Of a DNA stretch of 13,399 nt, positions 1 to 5,740 are shown in pieces. The DNA is from an uncultured Collinsella sp. Lineage in GTDB: Bacteria; Actinomycetota; Coriobacteriia; Coriobacteriales; Coriobacteriaceae. Each line of letters begins with the position of its first letter. Positions within the stretch are counted from its first letter, which is position 1. The position numbers and the translations under genes are program-made. The DNA is taken from assembly GCA_900554585.1 (NCBI GenBank), contig USHS01000012.1, forward strand, positions 1-13,399. The letters are read 5' to 3'. The notes beneath the pieces are model-generated. The model did no database searches. It was not told the origin of the DNA and saw only the letters and a list, made by a program, of their open reading frames with translations.

Positions 1-48
1 CGAGATGCTCAGGAGTCTCGTGGGCTCGGAGATGTGTATAAGAGACAG
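1..48 (+). other. Residual Illumina Nextera i7 adapter (artefact)
   Basis: Positions 30-48 read AGATGTGTATAAGAGACAG, the 19-base Tn5 mosaic end used in Nextera kits. Positions 15-29 are the rest of the Nextera read-2 adapter. Positions 7-14 (GCTCAGGA) match the i7 index N704 in primer orientation, and 1-6 (CGAGAT) match the end of the P7 arm. This is untrimmed library sequence at a contig end and not a natural transposon end. Genomic sequence starts at about position 49. Confidence 0.97.
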
Positions 49-79
49 GTGCAAACTCCTTCTAAGGAATCCAAAACTC

Positions 80-114
80 AAAAAATAGGACAAAGGGGAT
101 GTCCCTTTGTCCTA
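80..114 (-). terminator. Rho-independent terminator of the PTS/GatZ-like operon
   Basis: A perfect 12-base inverted repeat (86-97 with 103-114) has a 5-base loop. On the minus strand it is followed directly by six T (complement of 80-85) and then a further T-rich stretch. It lies about 60 bases after the stop of the GatZ-like gene and fits as the end of that minus-strand operon. Confidence 0.9.
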
Positions 115-117
115 TGT

Positions 118-153
118 GCCGGGCCTGCGGCTGGGACATGCCCCAGGCCCGGC
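118..153 (-). other. GC-rich hairpin upstream of the terminator
   Basis: A perfect 10-base stem (GCCGGGCCTG at 118-127 with CAGGCCCGGC at 144-153) closes a 16-base loop that can pair further inside (133-135 with 141-143). On the minus strand it sits between the stop codon at 173 and the T-tailed terminator at 80-114. It has no T-run of its own. It could stabilise the mRNA 3' end or help the terminator; the function is inferred. Confidence 0.65.
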
Positions 154-172
154 GTCGCGTAGGAAAAACTAC

Positions 173-1447
173 CTAGTCCTCGAGGGCCTTCTCGATGCGG
201 CTCGTGACGCCCTTGAGGTTAAGACCGACGACGTACTGCTTGATCGGGCGCTTGATGTGCTCGATCACAAAGCGCTTGCCGTCGATGTCCTGAGCGGCGA
301 GGTTGCGGTAGAGTTTCTCGACCTGCTCCTTGACCTCGGGATCGTTGAACGCGTAGTGGCCGGAAACATCCAGGATCTTCAGGCTGAGCTCGTCATCGGC
401 CAGAATGTCGTCAACCTGCAGGTTGACGTCGTCGCCGGTCATCCACTTGCGCCAACGCTCGGTCTTGATAGCCTTGACCAGCAGCGTGTGATACAGGTCG
501 GAGGGATCGTCGCACAGGCCATTGTCGACCAGAATCTGCTCGGTAGCGCAGAGCTTGAGGTAGGCGCGGGTCTCCTCGGTGCCGTACTGGGGCGCGACAT
601 TGGAGGCGGTCACGTGAGCCGGGATGTGCTCGAGCAGCGTTGCGTCGTCCAGGTAGTCGGCGTTGTGCTCCTTCAGGCCCACGCCATAGCGCTTGGCCAT
701 GTCGGCGAGCTCGCGGGCGTTCTTAAAGTTATAATGACCGACCTGCTCGGTCCAACGGGTGAGCGTTCCGGTCTGGCCGACGATAAAGGTGGGCATGGGG
801 CAACCACGCTTCTCGAGCTCGGGCTGCAGCTGAGAAATAAACTCCTCGTACTTATCGGTAGAGGTCAAGCCACCATTGGTCTCCTCGGTACCGACCTCAT
901 AGGCAACCTCGGGCAGGTTGTGCTCGCGACGATACTGCTCAAGGTAGTCGATAAGGTCGATGGTGCGGCGAAGCACCACGTCGAGCGGAATAACCTTGCC
1001 GATCTGATAGGGGTCCTTGGTGGGGTCGACCATCAGCAGGTCAAAACCCGCCTCCATGTCGGCGACGAAGGACTTGCGGGCGAGCTCCATAGCCTCGTCC
1101 TCGGGCAGATGGGCGTTGCGCTCCTCGTCGCGCTGCCACGGACCGCCGTGATCGCGGCACAGGTAGTACGGACCGGTATAGCCCACCTCGTCGGCAACCT
1201 TCTTAATGTCGGCGGCAAAGCGCGTCTGGTCCCAGCCGTTGACGTAGCCGGCACCCATCTCGTCCATATCGACCTGATTGCGGCTGGCGATAAACATGGG
1301 CGGAAAATCCTCGTCCTTGGCAAGCTCGAACACGGCCTGAATCAGGTTGGGGCTCATGGGGCCAATGCCGACCATGGTTGCGTGATCGCCGCTATCCTGC
1401 AGCTTGAGCATGCCCTGAACGGCCTGACGGATGGTGAGATTGGACAT
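173..1447 (-). CDS. GatZ/KbaZ-family protein (class II tagatose-bisphosphate aldolase non-catalytic subunit family)
   Basis: The 424-residue product is the usual length for the GatZ/KbaZ family (about 420-426). It aligns by eye with E. coli GatZ along its length: NQVD at 57-60, DHGGPWQ at 99-105 (GatZ has DHLGPN), EVGTEE at 184-189 and EHNADY at 260-265. GatZ and KbaZ are described as stabilising subunits for the catalytic GatY/KbaY aldolase, which splits tagatose 1,6-bisphosphate. No GatY/KbaY gene is in this window. Some stand-alone members of the family have been reported as tagatose-6-phosphate/fructose-6-phosphate 4-epimerases, so that activity is a real alternative. The start is the ATG at 1447, with AAGGAG (complement of 1454-1459) six bases upstream. 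The gene follows the PTS EIIBC gene on the same strand after 144 bases and is probably cotranscribed with it. Family assignment is firm; the reaction is uncertain. Confidence 0.9.
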   Translation of the reverse strand: MSNLTIRQAVQGMLKLQDSGDHATMVGIGPMSPNLIQAVFELAKDEDFPPMFIASRNQVDMDEMGAGYVNGWDQTRFAADIKKVADEVGYTGPYYLCRDHGGPWQRDEERNAHLPEDEAMELARKSFVADMEAGFDLLMVDPTKDPYQIGKVIPLDVVLRRTIDLIDYLEQYRREHNLPEVAYEVGTEETNGGLTSTDKYEEFISQLQPELEKRGCPMPTFIVGQTGTLTRWTEQVGHYNFKNARELADMAKRYGVGLKEHNADYLDDATLLEHIPAHVTASNVAPQYGTEETRAYLKLCATEQILVDNGLCDDPSDLYHTLLVKAIKTERWRKWMTGDDVNLQVDDILADDELSLKILDVSGHYAFNDPEVKEQVEKLYRNLAAQDIDGKRFVIEHIKRPIKQYVVGLNLKGVTSRIEKALED

Positions 1448-1540
1448 TTTGTTCTCCTTCTCCAGAGGTTTTTTGACAAAAGTTCCCTGGGACCCAGATA
1501 CGGGCCCTATCAGTGAAGATGGATTTTGTTGTGTAGGAGC

Positions 1541-1576
1541 GGTTGTGCGGAGTCAAATCCACCCCTCCGCACAACC
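1541..1576 (-). other. Intercistronic hairpin between PTS and GatZ-like genes
   Basis: A perfect 12-base stem (GGTTGTGCGGAG at 1541-1552 with its complement at 1565-1576) has a 12-base loop. On the minus strand it begins 15 bases after the PTS stop codon. No T-run follows it on that strand, so it is not a canonical terminator. It may partially terminate, or protect the upstream message from 3' decay so that the two genes are expressed at different levels. A second small stem (CTGGG-A-CCCAG, 1487-1497) lies closer to the GatZ-like gene. Confidence 0.7.
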
Positions 1577-1591
1577 AGAGTCCTTAAAGGT

Positions 1592-3064
1592 TTACTTGGC
1601 CTGTTTATCGAGTGTGGGCTTCATGGCAATCAGGATTGCGGCGGCGACCACGGAGCCAATCACGATGTCCAGGCAGAACAGCGCGACGTTGCTGGTAGCA
1701 AGGGCGACGATAAAGCCACCGTGCGGGACGTAGCAGTCGATACCCTGGAAAGCGGCGAGAGCAGCGCCCACGGCAGAGCCGATGCAAATGCCGGGAAGGG
1801 TGTGGCCGAGATCCTTGACCGCGAAGGGAATAGCGCCCTCGGTAATACCGATGCAGCCCATGAACAGTGCGGAGATACCCATCTGACGGTCAGCGTCATC
1901 GAACTTGTTCTTGGCGATGAGCGCAGCGAGGCCACAGGCGATCGGGGGAATGGCGACAGCAACGCGGAACATGCCGTTAGGGCCATAGATACCGGATGCC
2001 ATGATAGCCATGGTGAAGGTCGAGGCGGTCTTGTTGATGGGGCCGCCCATATCGAAGGCGGTCATAACGCCAATGACCAAACCCAGGACAACGGCGGAAC
2101 CGCCCTGCAGGCTGCCGAGCACGCTGGTAAGCCAGTCCATCACAAAGCCAAGCGGCGTGGCCAGGATATAGATATAGGCCATGCCCAGAACAAGCGAGGT
2201 CAGGATCGGGATAATCAGGATGGGCATGATGGTCTGGATGGTGTTGTTGACCTTCCAGGTCTTCATCCAGCGGACAAAGTAGCCACAGATGACCGCCATG
2301 ATCATGGCGCCCAAAAAGCCCGTCGAAACGCTGTTGCCGCTAGGGGTAACGACCGCATTGTTGACCAGGTAACCCAGGACAAAACCAGGGGCGAGCGCGG
2401 GCTTGCCGGCCATCGAGTAGGAGATATATGCCGCAAGCACCGGGATCATCATGGAGATGCCGGCCATACCGATGGTGTTAAGGCTCACCATCAGCGGATT
2501 CGTAACCTCCATACCATTGGCGCCGGCGGTGCCGGATGCCAGCGAGAAGGCAAGGAACACGCCGCCGATAACGACAATGGGGATAAAATAGGAAACGCCG
2601 GTATTGAATGCATTGAGCAGCGTCTTGCCAGGATCGGCAAAGATGGACTGCTTGGACGCCGGTGTCGGGGCCTGCGGGGCAGCGGAGACGGCCTTCTTCT
2701 CTGCCTTGGCCTCGGCCTTGGGCGCGTCAACGGCGCCGCCCGTCGCCTTGATGATCTCAATAGCCTGGTCGATGATCTTTGCCGGATCGGCGATTACATC
2801 CGAGGTACCGACCTTCAGGAACTTGCCCTCGGCCATCTTCTGCTCAAAACGGTCCTCATTCTCGACACCCACGTCGACGGACTCGAGCACCAGGTCGGCG
2901 GAATCAACGTCTTCCTGTGTCAGCTCGTTCTCGATACCCAGGCCACCCTGAGCCTCGACTTTGCACTCGATGCCACGGGCGGCGCATTCATCCTGAATCG
3001 CCTTCTGAGCCATATACGTGTGGGCGATACCCACGGTACAGGCGGCAACGCCTACGATCTTCAT
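1592..3064 (-). CDS. PTS fructose-family transporter, fused EIIB-EIIC
   Basis: This is a 490-residue membrane permease of the phosphoenolpyruvate:sugar phosphotransferase system. Residues 1-105 form a fructose-type EIIB domain with the phosphorylated cysteine at C9 in ACTVGIAHTYMA; many fructose EIIB domains have CPTGIAHT there. An Ala/Lys/Pro-rich linker at about 110-138 leads into the EIIC domain (about 140-485), which has many hydrophobic segments plus DMGGPINKTA (338-347) and GITEGAIPFA (406-415), typical of fructose EIIC. There is no EIIA domain and no EIIA gene nearby, so phosphate must come from a protein encoded elsewhere. I chose the ATG at 3064 because MKIVGVAACT is the normal EIIB N-terminus and GAGGG lies just upstream; the frame stays open to 3166, but that extension is not EIIB-like. 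The substrate is unknown. Pairing with a GatZ-like gene suggests tagatose or a related ketohexose. Confidence 0.93.
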   Translation of the reverse strand: MKIVGVAACTVGIAHTYMAQKAIQDECAARGIECKVEAQGGLGIENELTQEDVDSADLVLESVDVGVENEDRFEQKMAEGKFLKVGTSDVIADPAKIIDQAIEIIKATGGAVDAPKAEAKAEKKAVSAAPQAPTPASKQSIFADPGKTLLNAFNTGVSYFIPIVVIGGVFLAFSLASGTAGANGMEVTNPLMVSLNTIGMAGISMMIPVLAAYISYSMAGKPALAPGFVLGYLVNNAVVTPSGNSVSTGFLGAMIMAVICGYFVRWMKTWKVNNTIQTIMPILIIPILTSLVLGMAYIYILATPLGFVMDWLTSVLGSLQGGSAVVLGLVIGVMTAFDMGGPINKTASTFTMAIMASGIYGPNGMFRVAVAIPPIACGLAALIAKNKFDDADRQMGISALFMGCIGITEGAIPFAVKDLGHTLPGICIGSAVGAALAAFQGIDCYVPHGGFIVALATSNVALFCLDIVIGSVVAAAILIAMKPTLDKQAK

Positions 3065-3479
3065 TGCTTCCCTCTTTTCATAGAGTTGCGTGCGCAAGAT
3101 ACCGTTTGCGGAGGCCTCCGGAGCATCCCCTGCCGTTTGGACTTGCTGTCTTTTCGACAAGACCAATATAGGTGCTCGTTTTTCTTAATGCCAGCTTATT
3201 TCGGTAAACGCGCAGGTCAGAGCGTTGGTTATGCGATTTAGTTATGCGTTTAACCAAAAATGAATCCTGCGATTTTACCCTCGATTTCAAAAGTCAAGAA
3301 GTATTTGATTTTCTCGGTAGACGGCAGATGCGCATGCCGGTCACAAATTTCAACCCCACCCGTATACCGCATTTGTTGCATACTCATATGAAAGGAAAAA
3401 GTCGCTCACCGAAGCGCATCCCACACCAAGACTCAAAGTCATCATGTTGGAAAATGCTCATCTGTCGGAAGGAGTCGCT
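3065..3479. promoter_or_regulatory. Divergent control region between PTS operon and LacI-type regulator
   Basis: No credible gene is seen in these 415 bases, which are noticeably AT-richer than the flanking genes, especially from about 3180 to 3400. Symmetric elements include a perfect 12-base palindrome CGGAGGCCTCCG (3109-3120), TTGCG-TG-CGCAA (3086-3097) in the PTS leader, and CGGCA-N8-TGCCG (3322-3339) on the regulator side. A TATATT on the minus strand (complement of 3165-3170) is a possible PTS -10, but no good -35 stands at the right distance. Another possible minus-strand -10, TAAAAT (complement of 3272-3277), has TTGACT only 14 bases upstream. I could not fix either promoter. Confidence 0.6.
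3203..3257. promoter_or_regulatory. Candidate LacI-family operator cluster
   Basis: Four related half-sites lie within 55 bases: GGTAAACGC (3203-3211), GGTTATGCG (3227-3235), AGTTATGCG (3240-3248), and GGTTAAACGC read on the minus strand (complement of 3246-3255). The outer pair forms TTGGTTA-N19-TAACCAA (3225-3257). GGTAAACG resembles the half-sites of many LacI-family operators (for example the TGTAAACG half of catabolite-type sites). The cluster lies between the divergent PTS and LacI-type genes, which is where such operators are expected. The sequences are seen; binding is inferred. Confidence 0.5.
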
Positions 3480-4490
3480 GTGGCAAAACAGCGCGTTACG
3501 ATCGCAGACGTCGCTCGAGAGGCGGGAACCTCGACGGCAAGCGTCTCGTATTACCTCAACGACAAACGAGAAAAGCTTAGCGAGAAGACGCAGGCAAAGA
3601 TTGCGCGCGTCATCAAGGAGCTGGGATACGTCCCCAACGCCCAGGCGCAAACACTCACCGGCAAGCACACCCACGTCATCGCCATCATCATCTTGGATAA
3701 TACCAACAAATGGGCGGGCCTCGTCCTCAACGGCATGGAGCAGGTCATGCTCCCCGCGGGCTACCAGACGGTCGTTTGCACCAGCAATTTCAACCCCGAG
3801 ACCGAGCTCATGTATGTCGACAAAATGCTCTCGCTAGGCGTCGATGGCTTTATCATCCAGCCCACGGCAAATTTCAAAGCCGTGCACGACCGCATTAGAC
3901 GCGCCGGCAAGCCGGTCGTCTTTTTCGATGCGGCCATCTATAGCCCAGGTACCAGCTGGATCAAAACCAACCTTTACGACGGCGTGTACAACGCCACACA
4001 GGCACTCCTCGACGCCGGCTACGAAGATTTCTTTTCCATTGCCGCCAACATGACCGAGATGCGCACCCGCATGGAGCGTTTTCAGGGGTATGCCGAGGCA
4101 CTGGCAGCGAACGGACAGCTCTACAAAGCGATTCCCATCGACCACAACAAGCCGTCGGTCAGCGAGCTTACCGAGTACTTTAAATACAAGTTCAACCCCG
4201 CCAAGCGAACCCTTATCTTCGTGCAAAATCAGTGGGCACTTCCCCGTGTCTACAAGGCTCTCCAGCCCATGGCCCATCTACTTCCGCAGCAAATCGGTCT
4301 TTTGGGACTCAACTGCGAAGACTGGACCAACCTCACCACGCCGACCGTCTCCACGATCATCGAGCCCGTCGACCAGGAAGGCAGAGAGGCGGCCGAGATG
4401 CTCCTCGCGCTACTCGATGGCAGCAGCACGCCAGGTGAGCAGCGCATTCTCGAATGTAAACTCAATTGGCTCGGTTCCACCTCGATCTAG
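3480..4490 (+). CDS. LacI-family transcriptional regulator
   Basis: This 336-residue DNA-binding sugar sensor has the usual length for the family. Residues 5-28 (TIADVAREAGTSTASVSYYL) are the LacI helix-turn-helix. The hinge helix region NAQAQTLTG is at 53-61, and a periplasmic-binding-protein-like effector domain follows (about 65-330), ending in the expected TTPTVSTIIEPVDQEGREAA region. I chose GTG at 3480 because GGAAGGAG (3467-3474) lies five bases upstream and the product starts directly at the domain. The in-frame ATG at 3444 has no such site and adds 12 unrelated residues. The gene diverges from the PTS/GatZ-like operon, so it most likely represses that operon and is relieved by the imported sugar or its phosphate. 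No terminator is visible after the stop, so read-through into the nuclease gene is possible. Confidence 0.93.
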   Translation: MAKQRVTIADVAREAGTSTASVSYYLNDKREKLSEKTQAKIARVIKELGYVPNAQAQTLTGKHTHVIAIIILDNTNKWAGLVLNGMEQVMLPAGYQTVVCTSNFNPETELMYVDKMLSLGVDGFIIQPTANFKAVHDRIRRAGKPVVFFDAAIYSPGTSWIKTNLYDGVYNATQALLDAGYEDFFSIAANMTEMRTRMERFQGYAEALAANGQLYKAIPIDHNKPSVSELTEYFKYKFNPAKRTLIFVQNQWALPRVYKALQPMAHLLPQQIGLLGLNCEDWTNLTTPTVSTIIEPVDQEGREAAEMLLALLDGSSTPGEQRILECKLNWLGSTSI

Positions 4491-4571
4491 CCATACGTCA
4501 AATATGAGGCAAATTAATCAGTAGTGTTTGTCCCAAATCTTAAGTATTTGTTCGACAGAACGGCCCCTGCC

Positions 4572-4616
4572 GGCTCCTGCTAGACTGGTAGATTCGCAAC
4601 CGTCTAGCCAGGAGTC
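4572..4616 (+). promoter_or_regulatory. Inverted repeat covering the nuclease ribosome binding site
   Basis: Bases 4572-4585 can pair with 4602-4616: 14 pairs, one of them G-T, with a single bulged C at 4608. A short inner pairing (4587-4589 with 4599-4601) is also possible. The right arm contains AGGAG (4610-4614), the ribosome binding site of the ATG at 4620, and the left arm carries its complement CTCCT. If transcribed whole, the leader would hide the ribosome binding site. If transcription starts inside it (TAGACT at 4581-4586 could be a -10), it would instead be a DNA operator. No T-run follows, so it is not a terminator. Confidence 0.6.
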
Positions 4617-4619
4617 TCC

Positions 4620-5573
4620 ATGTCGCGCAAGTCCGCCTACAAGCAAGTACTTTCCATCGGCACCGCCGTGGTGCTTGGTTTTGCGCTGTTTACGGGATCG
4701 CTCGACGGGGCGCCCAGACTGCTCTCGCCGCAAAGTGATGAGCAGGCGGCAGCCCTGGCCGAGAAGCAAGACGAGAGCCCCAGCCGCACTGACGACGAGG
4801 CGGACCTGGTTGCTCGCCTCGAGTCGGGTACGGCTAGTTCGTCGAACTCCAACGCTGACGCTGAATCCAACGACGACACCGCAACGGACGCCGCCACCGC
4901 AACGCCCATCGACGAAGTCGAAAACCCCGACCTCGAGCGCGCCCGTGGCGTATATCTCAGCAGCATCCCCGACTACGCCGGCAACCCTTACGTCGCCCTG
5001 CGCGCCGACAGTACCCACCCGCTCGGCACGCCGTCGTTTACGCTCGCCGAGTACGAACGGGCGACCGAAGAGGGCTGCTTTAAGAAATTCTCCAAGCTCG
5101 ACAGCCTCGGCCGCACCCGCAAGGCGCTCGCCTGCGTGGGTCCCGAATCGCTTGGCCAAGGCAAGCGCGGCGATATCTCGCGCATCCACCCCGCTGGCTG
5201 GCATCAGCAGCGCTACGACTTTATTCCGGGCGAAAGCCTCTACAACCGCTGCCACCTCATCGCTTGGTCGCTCTGCGCCGAAAACGCCAACCGCAGGAAT
5301 CTCCTCACCGGCACGCGCTATCTCAACGAGACGGGCATGTTGCCCTTTGAAGAGCAGATCCTCAACTACATCCGCGAGACAGGCAACCACGTGCTCTACC
5401 GCGTTACGCCCATGTACAACGAGGAGGAGCTCGTCTGCCGCGGCGTTCGCCTCGAGGCGCAATCCGTCGAGGACCACGGCAAGACGCTGTGCTTCCACGT
5501 GTACTGCTACAACCTGCAGCCCCACGTGCAGATTGACTACGCCACGGGCAAAAACCAGGCATCTGGAGAGTAG
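4620..5573 (+). CDS. Exported DNA/RNA non-specific endonuclease
   Basis: The 317-residue product resembles the EndA-like/Endonuclea_NS_2 nucleases found widely in Gram-positive bacteria. It has a basic N-terminus and a hydrophobic segment (about 9-27) that could be a signal peptide or uncleaved anchor. An acidic, Ser/Thr/Ala-rich linker (about 38-105) follows, then the nuclease domain (about 110-312). The core YNRCHLIAWSL (208-218) corresponds to the DRGH motif, so H212 is the likely general base; Asn residues after it (N227 or N236) are candidate metal ligands. Other family landmarks are NLLTGTRYLNETGMLPFE (227-244) and GNHVLYRVTP (255-264). The mature region has seven cysteines. It should act outside the membrane on DNA or RNA, for nutrient scavenging or DNA processing. 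The start ATG has AGGAG five bases upstream, inside the inverted repeat listed separately. It lies 129 bases after the LacI-type gene and may be independent of it. Confidence 0.9.
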   Translation: MSRKSAYKQVLSIGTAVVLGFALFTGSLDGAPRLLSPQSDEQAAALAEKQDESPSRTDDEADLVARLESGTASSSNSNADAESNDDTATDAATATPIDEVENPDLERARGVYLSSIPDYAGNPYVALRADSTHPLGTPSFTLAEYERATEEGCFKKFSKLDSLGRTRKALACVGPESLGQGKRGDISRIHPAGWHQQRYDFIPGESLYNRCHLIAWSLCAENANRRNLLTGTRYLNETGMLPFEEQILNYIRETGNHVLYRVTPMYNEEELVCRGVRLEAQSVEDHGKTLCFHVYCYNLQPHVQIDYATGKNQASGE

Positions 5574-5615
5574 CTCTCGCCACGACAGAAACCGATTTGC
5601 AATCCCCCAGGGATC

Positions 5616-5648
5616 AAAAAAGGCCGCTCCGGATTACCCAGAGCGACC
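5616..5648 (-). terminator. Rho-independent terminator after the MFS gene
   Basis: An 8-base stem (5622-5629 with 5641-5648) has an 11-base loop. Read on the minus strand it is followed by six T (complement of 5616-5621). The one C/A mismatch on the plus strand becomes a G-U pair in minus-strand RNA, so the structure fits minus-strand transcription. It would end the aldo/keto reductase-MFS operon about 100 bases after its last stop. The nuclease gene converges from the other side and has no T-run there. Confidence 0.85.
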
Positions 5649-5685
5649 CTTGCATCGACATGTATGTTACGGGCAAAGCCACGCG

Positions 5686-5730
5686 CTACTTAGCGTGGCC
5701 CTCCTCGTAGTGCTCGACCAGTTTGGCCGG
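5686..5730 (-). pseudogene. Short copy of an EF-G-like gene 3' end
   Basis: On the minus strand this stretch reads PAKLVEHYEEGHAK followed by a stop (complement of 5686-5688). It is closely similar to QAKLVERYDEGRTQGR at the end of the EF-G-like gene at 9121-11202. At the DNA level 5695-5728 matches 9136-9169 at 31 of 34 bases, including 17 identical in a row, in the same orientation and reading frame. The frame is not that of the adjoining MFS gene and has no obvious start of its own. A 7-base hairpin stem (5678-5684 with 5693-5699) spans its end. It is probably the relic of a paralogue or duplication. Only the similarity is seen; its history is inferred. Confidence 0.55.
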
Positions 5731-5740
5731 AGTGCCGCAG

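Noticed and set aside
30..48. Tn5-like mosaic end as a natural transposon terminus
   Set aside because: It is joined to a complete Nextera adapter and i7 index, so it comes from library preparation.
107..1516. Long plus-strand open frame (469 codons) opposite the GatZ-like gene
   Set aside because: It is antisense to a well-supported gene, its product has no recognisable domain and it follows from GC-rich codon usage on the other strand.
1551..1580. TTGACT on the minus strand in the PTS-GatZ-like gap as an internal promoter
   Set aside because: It is a good -35 match, but no -10-like sequence stands 16-18 bases downstream.
1526..3241. 571-codon plus-strand open frame opposite the PTS gene
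   Set aside because: Low-complexity His/Asp/Gly-rich translation with no family resemblance, fully antisense to a clear EIIBC gene.
3078..3290. Minus-strand 70-codon open frame between the PTS and LacI-type genes
   Set aside because: It starts at TTG without a ribosome binding site, has no recognisable content and overlaps the likely promoter and operator region.
3444..3479. ATG at 3444 as the LacI-type start
   Set aside because: It has no good ribosome binding site and adds residues ahead of the domain; GTG at 3480 has GGAAGGAG at the right distance.
3244..3837. 197-codon plus-strand frame covering the control region and the start of the LacI-type gene
   Set aside because: It runs out of frame through the LacI-type coding sequence, and its Arg/Ser-rich product looks like a frame shadow.
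4518..5525. 335-codon minus-strand frame opposite the nuclease gene
   Set aside because: No domain is recognisable, while the plus-strand nuclease has a ribosome binding site, export signal and catalytic motif.
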